A stretch of 44,504 nt of DNA from a virus, in the IMG/VR virus record IMGVR_UViG_3300044491_001207, positions 1 through 44,504 of that record. One strand, written 5' to 3'. The position numbers and the translations under genes were made by a program. Shown here one piece after another: positions 1 to 7,460 of the stretch; positions within the stretch are counted from its first letter, which is position 1, and the number at the start of each line of letters is the position of its first letter. A model generated the notes under the pieces. It was given only the letters and a program-made list of their open reading frames with translations. It had not been told where the DNA came from and ran no database searches.

Positions 1-337
1 TACCATAAAACATTGAGATTTGGTTATCTTTTGGATGAGTTGCTCTCCATTTAGTTTGCCAGGTGTCAGCAAACATGTCTGCAAAGTATCTGGGTTTTTC
101 ATAAGTTATCTTCTTGGGTTTCCAGTTCTCATCAATCCAGTCTTTGACGCTAACATCTGGCCAAGTTCCCTGACCAACATCAGTTCTAAACTGAGATCCA
201 ACAAGATCATCATCAAACCACATATGAGCAAAAACATCTACGTCAGGGAGACCTAGACGAAAGTATTGTTTATGATTTTCATAACATTCTTGATAACTTC
301 TGGGTCTTCCAGAATAGCAAAGTGCAATCTTAGTCAT
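1..337 (-). CDS. Partial hypothetical protein of the sugar island (3' end outside window)
   Basis: The frame opens with ATG at 337 and runs off the left edge with no stop, so about 112 residues are visible. It begins MTKIALCYSGRPRSYQECYE and contains the acidic stretch FDDDLVG and the tryptophan-rich KDWIDENWKPKK. An N-terminus of the form 'KIALCYSGRPRSY' is seen on glycosyltransferase-like phage and bacterial proteins, but no catalytic motif is in view, so function is not assigned. The start overlaps the stop of the upstream GDPD-like gene by 8 bases, as at the other junctions of this operon. Confidence 0.75.
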   Translation of the reverse strand, partial: MTKIALCYSGRPRSYQECYENHKQYFRLGLPDVDVFAHMWFDDDLVGSQFRTDVGQGTWPDVSVKDWIDENWKPKKITYEKPRYFADMFADTWQTKWRATHPKDNQISMFYG

Positions 338-782
338 TTAGCATATATGGATAATCTGTACAGATGCCGTATGGCACTTCGTCTTTAATATGTGTTTTAA
401 AACTATCTACCATCTCCCAATCAAGAAGTGGAATAATGGTCTTATCATCAAAGGTTTGCTCTGTGTCATGTAACCAGATCTTTCCATTTGATGTATATGA
501 ATATGGATCACCAGTGTGACAAAAGGATTGAAATATTTCACAAGTCTTTGCTGCTTCTACATTTTTACAATGCAACCAAAGGTTATCTTGTCTCTTAAAG
601 AACCAATTCCAAGTTACTTTATATTGTGGTTCATCATGACCCAGCCAGAACTCACCATCAATATCCCATACATCAATCTCCACATCATATCCATTACCAA
701 GGGCACAGTCAATGTAACTAGGAGCATTCTCTCTACCAGGAACTCGTCCCCGAACATTACCTCTGTGAGATATAATTCTCAT
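330..782 (-). CDS. Short glycerophosphodiester phosphodiesterase-like protein
   Basis: A 150-residue protein with the N-terminal GDPD signature: HRG at residues 6-8, REN at 17-19, EIDV at 35-38 and GHD at 48-50. These are the positions of the catalytic histidines and the metal-binding Glu/Asp in the family, which hydrolyses glycerophosphodiesters to glycerol-3-phosphate and an alcohol. The usual family length is around 240 residues, so this is a compact form, and the second half is hard to align by eye. The stop overlaps the next gene by 8 bases and the start overlaps the HAD gene by 4 bases (ATGA). In this island it may act on phosphodiester-linked envelope components; that is inference. Confidence 0.72.
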   Translation of the reverse strand: MRIISHRGNVRGRVPGRENAPSYIDCALGNGYDVEIDVWDIDGEFWLGHDEPQYKVTWNWFFKRQDNLWLHCKNVEAAKTCEIFQSFCHTGDPYSYTSNGKIWLHDTEQTFDDKTIIPLLDWEMVDSFKTHIKDEVPYGICTDYPYMLND

Positions 783-1090
783 ACTTCCTCAATACGCAAT
801 GATTTATCCTCAATGAATAGATCATAAAATGGTTTATCAACACGGAGTTCATGATACTTACATCCCCAATCTGACAGTTGTTGTTGAGTCAAATTAGTCC
901 AATCAATCTGCTTTCTACTTCCCCTTGCTGTCCAATACACAATTGTATTTCCTTGGTCATACAATTGATTAATCTTATCAATGTTATTTTGAATTGGTTT
1001 TGCTTTGGTGTAATCGTGAGTTGTTCCAAAATCTGTAGATGATTCCCGATTACAAATCGTTTCATCAATGTCAACATAAATTACTTTCAT
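779..1090 (-). CDS. HAD-superfamily phosphatase, capsule-biosynthesis type
   Basis: A 103-residue protein beginning MKVIYVDIDETICN. The DxDxT motif I (D7, D9, T11) gives the nucleophile and acid/base aspartates of HAD phosphatases. Motif II is probably the Thr of VYWTARG, and the C-terminal DLFIEDKS supplies motif IV acidic residues. The size and pattern match the small cap-less phosphatases in bacterial capsule loci. A paralogue with the same organisation lies at 4741-5094. The start overlaps the class II aldolase stop by 4 bases, implying translational coupling. The substrate is unknown; a sugar phosphate is the natural guess from context. Confidence 0.8.
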   Translation of the reverse strand: MKVIYVDIDETICNRESSTDFGTTHDYTKAKPIQNNIDKINQLYDQGNTIVYWTARGSRKQIDWTNLTQQQLSDWGCKYHELRVDKPFYDLFIEDKSLRIEEV

Positions 1091-1803
1091 TGATACATTT
1101 TTCTCCTGCGTGCTTCACTGGGACACTTATCAATTTCACTGACCTGTTCTTCTGTAAGAAAGTTTGTTTGTCCAAGAATTTTGGCACCAACAAAAATCTC
1201 AGCAGATTTTTCGCACATCATAGTTGATGCAACACATTCTTTAGCAGATGCAGATGCTACAATTATACCATGATTTTGTAGCAATATCAATTTAGGGAAG
1301 TACCCTTCCTCTTCTATAAATGCAAGAATACTTTTCTTCATTTCTTCAAGTAAAGGTTTACCTGGCATTGCATAAGGAACAACACAAGACTTTGCGCCAT
1401 TTCTTACCACTTGATCAGGAAATAATCTATGTTCAGCAAATGACCAGATTTGTTCAGAGCATGCCACTTGCATAGTTTTAAGTGGATGGGTATGTGCTAT
1501 AAATTTGATATCATCAAATTCCCTTAAGATCCATGCATGAAATCCAGTTTCAATACTTGGTTTTGGTCCAAGTGAATCAAAAGGAACCCCATTCAGTTTG
1601 CAAGCAACGAGTTGATCTTTCTCTAAAGTGTCTAAGGAAGTTCCACTTGCCTTGATATAGAAAAGGGTTTGATATTCGTCTTCTGCTTTAGCTGACACAT
1701 TTCCCTCACCGCAAATTGCGTAAGGTCCAAGTGCATGTGCTAGTTCTAAGAGATTAACCATTCCGTTAATTTTTTGGATAGTGTATTTAGATCTACTTCC
1801 CAT
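1087..1803 (-). CDS. Class II aldolase/adducin-family protein
   Basis: A 238-residue protein with the family's zinc-site pattern: HTHP around residues 104-107 and QNHGI around 176-180, plus the N-terminal GEGNVSAK phosphate-binding segment (32-39). Family members cleave or epimerise sugar phosphates (L-fuculose-1-P aldolase, L-ribulose-5-P 4-epimerase, rhamnulose-1-P aldolase) with a divalent metal. The start at 1803 overlaps the upstream gene by 58 bases. An internal ATG at 1761 (residue 15, MVNLLELAHALGP) reduces this to 16 bases and keeps the whole fold, so it may be the true start. The substrate cannot be read from sequence. Confidence 0.82.
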   Translation of the reverse strand: MGSRSKYTIQKINGMVNLLELAHALGPYAICGEGNVSAKAEDEYQTLFYIKASGTSLDTLEKDQLVACKLNGVPFDSLGPKPSIETGFHAWILREFDDIKFIAHTHPLKTMQVACSEQIWSFAEHRLFPDQVVRNGAKSCVVPYAMPGKPLLEEMKKSILAFIEEEGYFPKLILLQNHGIIVASASAKECVASTMMCEKSAEIFVGAKILGQTNFLTEEQVSEIDKCPSEARRRKMYQ

Positions 1804-2855
1804 GGTGAATTCATACCACCAGAGATTGATAATGATCCTACGTCATCAACTGTCGCTTCTTTCTCATCAGTAAAACTGGTGTGATCAAAGTGAGTTAGTT
1901 GAGTGTGTTCCATAGCATGTTTTAGTCTATCATTAACATCAAAAAATAATGGACTGTTAATTGATAGAACTTTAGTCTCTGGAGGACAGAATAAGACGTT
2001 AGCCATTCCACCACCAATCGGACCAGCAACATACTTTGCTGAACTAAAGATACCAATCTTTTCTTTCATTGTCAAGTTTTCACAGAATATTTCTTCAAAT
2101 CCATGTAAACTAAATGTCTGCATCATCTGGTCTTCATTCATACATCTACGTCGTTCAGTGTAGTTTGTACCAATGTTATCAAGATTATTATGTGTCCATG
2201 TTCTACGTGAAATGTAGACCCTCTCAGGTCCCTCATATTCGCCAGTAAGTCTATTGATTATATCAAACGTAAATCTATGAGGTGGTTTCTCTGACAGACC
2301 TCCATGGGTCAAGGAAGACCCAACCAGAACGTAGTTATAGATGACATCCTGTCTTAGAAAAATGACATCATCTCTAGTTATACCAAGCAGTTCTAATGTT
2401 TCCCAGACAAAAGGATATAAGTCATCTTTACCTTCAGCAGGACTTACAAGCAACTTTAAATCTGGATGAATTTTCTTACCATCAAAATAAGTATAGAGAT
2501 ATGGGAGAGTGTCATAAACGAAGTGAAAGTAATTTGCCATATTGTAGGCAAAGTAAAAGACTGGGATATCACAACATGACCACGATGAGCACAACTCCAT
2601 GTCATACTTCATTGTTTCTTCATATACAGTTCCTCTACCTAAAGACATAAACTTCTCAATTGTTGGTAAACGAAGTTTCTTATCTTTGTGAGAATACATC
2701 AACGGCATTGGATAATGCGTTGAGTATCCAGTAAATTGTACTGAAGAGAAATAAGCACACTCAAGAACTCGGCCGTTCTCATCCTCAGGGCAGAGTGTTT
2801 TAGTTTTTCCTTCGTTCCAATATTTAATGGGTAAGGTAATCTTTTCTGTAGTCAT
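1746..2855 (-). CDS. GT61-family (DUF563) glycosyltransferase
   Basis: A 369-residue protein. The C-terminal half has the hallmark GT61/DUF563 run: a VYISRRTW segment, an arginine-rich loop (RRRCMNEDQ), an SSAKYVAGPIGGGMANVLF core and a PPETKVL turn. This family includes capsular polysaccharide transferases and eukaryotic xylosyl/GlcNAc transferases. The N-terminal half is the divergent acceptor-side domain. The start at 2855 overlaps the stop of the nucleotidyltransferase gene at 2824 by 32 bases. The product probably adds a sugar to an envelope glycan using a donor made by neighbouring enzymes (inferred from context). Confidence 0.8.
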   Translation of the reverse strand: MTTEKITLPIKYWNEGKTKTLCPEDENGRVLECAYFSSVQFTGYSTHYPMPLMYSHKDKKLRLPTIEKFMSLGRGTVYEETMKYDMELCSSWSCCDIPVFYFAYNMANYFHFVYDTLPYLYTYFDGKKIHPDLKLLVSPAEGKDDLYPFVWETLELLGITRDDVIFLRQDVIYNYVLVGSSLTHGGLSEKPPHRFTFDIINRLTGEYEGPERVYISRRTWTHNNLDNIGTNYTERRRCMNEDQMMQTFSLHGFEEIFCENLTMKEKIGIFSSAKYVAGPIGGGMANVLFCPPETKVLSINSPLFFDVNDRLKHAMEHTQLTHFDHTSFTDEKEATVDDVGSLSISGGMNSPWEVDLNTLSKKLTEWLIS

Positions 2856-4389
2856 AAGGATGCCAATTTACTGTATTGAAGAAATTTTGCCAGTAGCGAT
2901 ACGTTTTTAAATCGTCAGGTGTTCCCCAACAAATGTAATGATCAACCTCAAAGTTCTTAACATTATATCCAAGATCAATTGCTTCATTTAAAATACTGTC
3001 AACATAAAACTCACCATTAGTTCTAATGTCTTTCTCGTAAGTTTGCTTTAAGGAGTTTAGATATACATCCTTATTGCGGAAGAACATCGTACCAACAACA
3101 GCATACTCATCTACAGGATTATCTCCATTAAATTTTTTAACAGAAACACCCTTGACATCATCACCATCTACATCTAACCAAGAATACATATCAGGATTAC
3201 GATGTGAAGTATAATTATTTCTATAACTCCAAACGACAATATCGGTTTGAGGATCCTCAATTAAATCTGCAAACTTATCAGAGTCATACAATACACCATT
3301 GTCACATGCAGACAAGAGAACTGATGTGTCATCATCAATCTCATTCATAATCTTTTCAGTCGTGCAAGCTTGTCCGTTAAGAACATCATCAATCCATACG
3401 ACATGAGCATATTCTTCCAAAGGAAGCATACTCATATGAGAGTTTAAACAAGCATAGATTGTCTTATCCGTCTTTGGTAAACAATATTCTGCCTGATCAA
3501 CCATGTAGTTGTCATTAACTACAAGAAATGGTTTAGGGATAGAAAATCCTTCTGTTCTAAATCTACTACCTGCACCTGCCATAGGAAGAGCAGTTACACA
3601 GTTTTTAATCTTCAGTGGTTTATTACCTTTAAGCACTGCCTTATAGTAATTTGACCACTGCAGATACATGTTCATATCTAATGGTGTTCCCCACTGAAGC
3701 ATCACAGGAATTTCATACACAAGATTTGGAAGATCATCTTTAATCAAAAGATTATGAACTAAACTTACATAATATTCTCCATTGATATTGATGTCTTCAT
3801 CAATCAACTGTTGGAAATATTTTTTGATATAACTTCCTTTCTTAAAATAATATGTTCCGGTAGAGGCAAACTCTGACATCTTATCAGCAGTAAATGGTTG
3901 CTTCTCCCTAATCTCTACTATTTGATTACCCTCTCCTGTTTTACAGAAAGCATAGTTGTCACTACCAAGCATGTGAGGATGAAATCCAGTATAGCAGACT
4001 ACACATCCATCACAATTAGTTTGTGTAACAAACTCCTCAAAATCATTATAATCCCAATGCATTGAGAAGTCGCAGTAATTAACTACGACAGGTTCATCAT
4101 CATCAATATACTTGGTTGCTTGCAGTACACTATGAACTGGACCTTTCTTATGAGAAGGAATCGTGATGATTATAGAGTCTTCTACAAGACTGTGTAGAAT
4201 TTCAACTACATCAGTTTCTTTTGCATGCTTATAGTTAATAATAAAAACAAACTCACTGTCTTTAGGATAAAGATCAATGATATGTTCAATAACTTTCTTT
4301 CCATCAATCTCAATAAGATGCTTTGGTGTTTCATATCCGGCAGAAGTAAATCTACTACTCTGACCTGACATTGGGATAATAACTTTCAT
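2824..4389 (-). CDS. Tandem-duplicated sugar-nucleotidyltransferase
   Basis: A 521-residue protein made of two nucleotidyltransferase (GT-A-like) domains in one chain. Repeat 1 starts VIIPMSGQSSRF (residues 3-14) with PKHLIEIDG at 22-30. Repeat 2 starts TALPMAGAGSRF (266-277) with PKPFLVV at 285-291. Both repeats close with the same landmarks: NGEYYV (203-208) against NGEFYV (458-463), and QWGTPLDM (232-239) against CWGTPDDL (488-494). The G-x-x-S-R and P-K motifs bind the NTP triphosphate and sugar phosphate in the RmlA/GalU superfamily. Single-domain enzymes are about 240-300 residues, so this is a full internal duplication. A strong AAGGAG ribosome site lies just upstream, inside the cupin gene's end. 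Confidence 0.85.
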   Translation of the reverse strand: MKVIIPMSGQSSRFTSAGYETPKHLIEIDGKKVIEHIIDLYPKDSEFVFIINYKHAKETDVVEILHSLVEDSIIITIPSHKKGPVHSVLQATKYIDDDEPVVVNYCDFSMHWDYNDFEEFVTQTNCDGCVVCYTGFHPHMLGSDNYAFCKTGEGNQIVEIREKQPFTADKMSEFASTGTYYFKKGSYIKKYFQQLIDEDININGEYYVSLVHNLLIKDDLPNLVYEIPVMLQWGTPLDMNMYLQWSNYYKAVLKGNKPLKIKNCVTALPMAGAGSRFRTEGFSIPKPFLVVNDNYMVDQAEYCLPKTDKTIYACLNSHMSMLPLEEYAHVVWIDDVLNGQACTTEKIMNEIDDDTSVLLSACDNGVLYDSDKFADLIEDPQTDIVVWSYRNNYTSHRNPDMYSWLDVDGDDVKGVSVKKFNGDNPVDEYAVVGTMFFRNKDVYLNSLKQTYEKDIRTNGEFYVDSILNEAIDLGYNVKNFEVDHYICWGTPDDLKTYRYWQNFFNTVNWHPYDYRKDYLTH

Positions 4390-4390
4390 A

Positions 4391-4744
4391 TCAATCTCCT
4401 TTTATTACTCTGTAACTATCTTCATCAAAATGTTGTGTAGAAAATTCAAATAATTCAGATGGCTCAATAGCAATCATTTGATGTTTGAGTCCACGATAAA
4501 TGTGAAACTTATCACCAGGTTCAAGTATAACATCCTTTGCCTCTGCCAGGTCGTCACTATCACCATAATATAAAAGTATTCTACCAGATTGTAGGTAGAA
4601 TGTTTCGTCTTTTACTTTATGATAATGCCATGAGCATCTCTTCCCTTCATTAAAAAATAAGAGTTTTCCACAATACTCTTCAGTATTAACAATCCATTTT
4701 TCATGTCCCCAACCTTTAGGGACATGTTTTATTTCTGGTGTCAT
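4391..4744 (-). CDS. Cupin-domain protein, mannose-6-phosphate-isomerase-like
   Basis: A 117-residue single cupin. Motif 1 is SWHYHKVKDETFYLQSG, with metal-ligand candidates H40, H42 and E47. Motif 2 is EPGDKFHIYRGLKHQM, with H88 as the fourth ligand. The N-terminal GWGHEKW is typical of cupins related to the C-terminal domain of GDP-mannose pyrophosphorylase/phosphomannose isomerase. It probably isomerises or epimerises a sugar or sugar phosphate. It sits between the HAD phosphatase (4-base overlap at its start) and the duplicated nucleotidyltransferase (one base apart), consistent with a sugar-activation step. Confidence 0.82.
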   Translation of the reverse strand: MTPEIKHVPKGWGHEKWIVNTEEYCGKLLFFNEGKRCSWHYHKVKDETFYLQSGRILLYYGDSDDLAEAKDVILEPGDKFHIYRGLKHQMIAIEPSELFEFSTQHFDEDSYRVIKGD

Positions 4745-5094
4745 TTCTTATCGCTAAAGAATACATGATCTGGCCATGCTTTATCATCAATGAACATATC
4801 TGCGTGTGGTTTACCCATGATTAATTCATGATACTTACATCCCCACGTACTCAATTGTTCTTTAGTGAGTGGGTATAGTAATTTATGCGCGATCTCCCGT
4901 GCCTCTTCGTAAGGTTTATCACTAGATCTTCCCATTGCTCTAGCAGTAAAGTAGATGATGTAATTACCTTCATCATACAGATCATTAATTATATCAATCC
5001 TATCTCTCTTTGGAGTAGCATTTTCGTACTGCAGATTCCCAGATCCTTTACCAGGAGTACAGATAGTTCCGTCAATATCAATCACATATCTCAT
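4741..5094 (-). CDS. HAD-superfamily phosphatase (second paralogue)
   Basis: A 117-residue protein beginning MRYVIDIDGTICTP, with motif I D6 and D8. It also has YFTARAMGRSS (motif II region) and a C-terminal MFIDDKAW acidic motif. I start it at 5094 rather than the longer frame to 5127, because an AGAGGGA ribosome-binding sequence lies a few bases upstream of this ATG and the fold begins here. The segment GCKYHELIMGKPHADMFIDD closely parallels GCKYHELRVDKPFYDLFIED of the gene at 779-1090, so the two are paralogues. Next to HldE-like genes, a GmhB-type sugar bisphosphate phosphatase role is attractive but unproven. Confidence 0.82.
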   Translation of the reverse strand: MRYVIDIDGTICTPGKGSGNLQYENATPKRDRIDIINDLYDEGNYIIYFTARAMGRSSDKPYEEAREIAHKLLYPLTKEQLSTWGCKYHELIMGKPHADMFIDDKAWPDHVFFSDKK

Positions 5095-5836
5095 AAATGT
5101 CCCTCTCTTGTAGTACGTAAGTTCCAAAATGCGTTACAGCAATTGCTGCTGCTTTATTGGCATATGGTATAGCAACATCTATTTTACCATATCTTAGGTA
5201 AAAGTAAACTAGTGCGGATAAAAATGTGTCGCCAGCACCACAAACATCAAAGACACTTACTCCAACTGCTGGATAATTCTTACCTTGATAATCAACTCCC
5301 TGTGCTCCCTTGGTGACAATTAGATTAGAAGAATTTTTTAATTTATTATCCAGTTTAGAATATTCGTCATCATTAATTTTTATGTATGCATGATCAACTG
5401 GTAGATTTGTCTTCTTACTGTCAATAAAGACAGGTCCATCAAACCACTCAACCAATTCAAACAACTTCTTAGATGTTATAAATCCTTTGTCATAATCAGA
5501 GATAACTAAAGCATCAAATTTTTCTTGAGGTAGATCATTTCCTAAAGGACTTACATCATCTTCACTATCAACTCTTAGGATTTGTTGATTATATCTCTTA
5601 TCAATATATCTACATTTTACTATTGGTTCTTTTTGAGTGAGCATTGTCACTTCCATATTAAATGCAGAAAGGTTTTCTTTGACATTCAGTGCCATCCCTT
5701 TCTGCTTTTCTACGTACTCATACTTCAAAATGGGTACAGGAGCTTCTGGATTCAGACGCTCACATACACCATACACATATTCGTCGGTACAACTATCTCC
5801 GATCAATAATATCTTGAATTGTTTTTGTTGTTGCAT
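5078..5836 (-). CDS. PfkB-family sugar kinase, HldE N-domain (RfaE1)-like
   Basis: A 252-residue ribokinase-fold protein. The N-terminus (ILLIGDSCTDEYVYG, then NPEAPVPILK at 29-38) matches the start of the heptose-7-phosphate kinase domain of HldE. The C-terminal GAGDTF at 200-205 is the anion-hole and catalytic-Asp (D203) motif of PfkB kinases, and IVTKGAQG (173-180) is the ATP-binding strand. HldE kinase phosphorylates D-glycero-D-manno-heptose-7-P at C1. It is somewhat shorter than the usual domain of about 310 residues. It overlaps the nucleotidyltransferase gene by 44 bases and the HAD gene by 17. Confidence 0.83.
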   Translation of the reverse strand: MQQQKQFKILLIGDSCTDEYVYGVCERLNPEAPVPILKYEYVEKQKGMALNVKENLSAFNMEVTMLTQKEPIVKCRYIDKRYNQQILRVDSEDDVSPLGNDLPQEKFDALVISDYDKGFITSKKLFELVEWFDGPVFIDSKKTNLPVDHAYIKINDDEYSKLDNKLKNSSNLIVTKGAQGVDYQGKNYPAVGVSVFDVCGAGDTFLSALVYFYLRYGKIDVAIPYANKAAAIAVTHFGTYVLQERDIYEICD

Positions 5837-6197
5837 ACTCTTCTATTCTATCAAAGAACCTCAGCTCAGCAGCGTACATTGAACCAATGACTGACTTATT
5901 TTTCCAGTCAGATCCTACAACCATTATATCAGGTTTTACTGTTTTTATACAGCGTTCCAACTCTTCATCACTATCAAAGATTACAACATAATCAACTGCT
6001 TTTAGATTCTGGAGCATGTATGCTCTATCACCTACATTATTTACTGGTCTAGTTAAACCTTTCTTTTCCTGAACTCTACGGTCACTGTCTATACCAACAG
6101 TCAAAAAGTCTCCCAAAGACTTGGCATAATTAAGAAGTTGAACGTGTCCTGGATGCAGGATGTCAAACGTTCCATTAACGAAGATGTGTGTAGACAT
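5793..6197 (-). CDS. Nucleotidyltransferase, HldE C-domain (RfaE2)/TagD-like
   Basis: A 134-residue cytidylyltransferase-fold protein. NGTFDILHPGHVQLL carries the HxGH nucleotide-binding motif (HPGH), RPVNNVGDRAYML the conserved Arg and Asp, and YATTKTIQDI the C-terminal (I/Y)xTTK motif. The order of these and the spacing resemble the ADP-transferring half of HldE more than glycerol-3-phosphate cytidylyltransferase, although the nucleotide cannot be decided by eye. In bacteria this domain is usually fused behind the kinase. Here it is separate and lies 5' of the kinase, overlapping it by 44 bases. Overlap with the epimerase upstream is 23 bases. Confidence 0.84.
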   Translation of the reverse strand: MSTHIFVNGTFDILHPGHVQLLNYAKSLGDFLTVGIDSDRRVQEKKGLTRPVNNVGDRAYMLQNLKAVDYVVIFDSDEELERCIKTVKPDIMVVGSDWKNKSVIGSMYAAELRFFDRIEEYATTKTIQDIIDRR

Positions 6198-6993
6198 ATT
6201 CTAAAGATTTTTGCAATCCATCAAGTTTTAGATTAAGTTTGGAAAGTTCTGCGCCGCTGGCACAATATGCGGTATTGTATCCTTCCTCTAAAATACTAAT
6301 TGGAACTTTATAATCAGAGAGATTATTAATCATTATAGCAACATCTAAGAGAGACGTAGTTGGTTCATAGACAAGGTTGAGTTCTTTGGGAAGATTTAAA
6401 CGATCCTCTCCACTCTTGAGATAAAAATCAATGACCTTATATACATCAAGAATACCAAAGAGATCCATAAATCTATCTTTAAATATTACAATCTGCTTAT
6501 TATCAATATAGTTTTTTATATTTGCAGTAGTAAACATATCCTCTGGAGCATGAGCACCGAACATATTAAAAAATCTTAAATTATATACATGATTATACTG
6601 ACGACAACGATGAGTAATCATATATTTTGAGAGTCCATAATAGTCAGTAGGAACTCTATCTCCAAAAGATTTCTCTTCTACTTTAAAAATATCTCCCTCA
6701 CGACCATACGCAGCACCACTACAAATGTTGATCATTGGAATCTTTTGTGCTGCCAAATTCTCAAACATTAAAATGTTATTATGAAGATCCTCTGGAATGT
6801 CTATGCGAGTACGACGACCACCACGGATAGCAGCATGAATTATAAAGTCAGGATTTCTATTCCGAAAGAAAGATTCTACAGTATCAGGATTTGAATAATC
6901 AATATTAGAATAGTGTACAGTATGTTCTTTTTCTAGAAGAGGAATTATTTCCTTCCCTAGATTACCACGCTGACCAGTAAATAAAATGTTCAT
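6175..6993 (-). CDS. NAD-dependent epimerase/dehydratase (extended SDR)
   Basis: A 272-residue extended short-chain dehydrogenase. The Rossmann start is ILFTGQRGNLGKEI (GxxGxxG). IHAAIRGG is the strand 4 segment, NICSGAAYG holds the catalytic Ser, and YYGLSKYM contains the YxxxK pair. The protein is shorter than RmlB/GalE-type enzymes and has a divergent C-terminal substrate domain, so the sugar nucleotide is unknown. The start overlaps the transketolase C-part gene by 4 bases (ATGA). It probably works on the activated sugar produced by the adjacent kinase and transferase genes. Confidence 0.82.
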   Translation of the reverse strand: MNILFTGQRGNLGKEIIPLLEKEHTVHYSNIDYSNPDTVESFFRNRNPDFIIHAAIRGGRRTRIDIPEDLHNNILMFENLAAQKIPMINICSGAAYGREGDIFKVEEKSFGDRVPTDYYGLSKYMITHRCRQYNHVYNLRFFNMFGAHAPEDMFTTANIKNYIDNKQIVIFKDRFMDLFGILDVYKVIDFYLKSGEDRLNLPKELNLVYEPTTSLLDVAIMINNLSDYKVPISILEEGYNTAYCASGAELSKLNLKLDGLQKSLEYVYTHLR

Positions 6994-7460
6994 CTACGAA
7001 GATTAATGTAGGATGGTTTTCCTGAATACAAGAACTTTTCAATGTCAACATCTTCCTTTGTCTGTGGCCAGAATGCCTCAATGCCAGGAAGTGCCTCCAA
7101 TACCTTTGTGTCCTCACAAGCATAGTGAGAGAACCCACAAGGTCCATAGTCATCATCACGACCACTACCAACCAGTTTAACAGGGATCTGTTCGTGGTGC
7201 AAGTAATTCCTAATAAACTCAAACGGACGATATAGTACAAATGGTGTGATCGAATAGCATACAGGAATCTTACCTTCCATAGCAAGACCGGCACCCATAC
7301 CAATCATCAATTGCTCAGCAGCACCTGGATTGATTACACGGTCGGGATAATCTTCTCTTAGATGATCAAATACCCTATATCCAACATCACCAACCAGTAG
7401 AAAGATGTCCTCATTCTTTCTCATCTCCTCAGTCAGGAGTTCTTGAAATCTACGTCTCAT
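6990..7460 (-). CDS. Transketolase pyrimidine-binding subunit (split C-part)
   Basis: A 156-residue protein matching only the middle (Pyr) domain of transketolase. NPGAAEQLMIGMGAGLA carries the thiamine-activating Glu, CYSITPFVLYRPFEFIRN follows, and GFSHYACED is the family's conserved substrate-loop segment. The usual third C-terminal domain (about 120-150 residues) is absent. The N-terminal ThDP domain is encoded by the gene immediately upstream, overlapping by 4 bases, so the two should be made together as a heteromer. Split transketolases exist in secondary-metabolite and polysaccharide loci. The activity would be ketol transfer between sugar phosphates, for example to give sedoheptulose-7-P; substrate inferred. 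Confidence 0.85.
   Translation of the reverse strand: MRRRFQELLTEEMRKNEDIFLLVGDVGYRVFDHLREDYPDRVINPGAAEQLMIGMGAGLAMEGKIPVCYSITPFVLYRPFEFIRNYLHHEQIPVKLVGSGRDDDYGPCGFSHYACEDTKVLEALPGIEAFWPQTKEDVDIEKFLYSGKPSYINLRR

Noticed and set aside
20-256. Plus-strand open frame of 78 codons (also others across the plus strand, e.g. 516-827, 26829-27374, 35908-36330)
   Set aside because: They lie antisense to recognisable minus-strand genes, have low-complexity Ser/Leu/Phe-rich products, no ribosome sites and no known motifs. I accept no plus-strand gene in the window.
6962-7303. Alternative minus-strand frame of 113 codons over the transketolase C-part gene
   Set aside because: The +1 shadow of a protein with clear transketolase motifs; its own product has no fold-like pattern.
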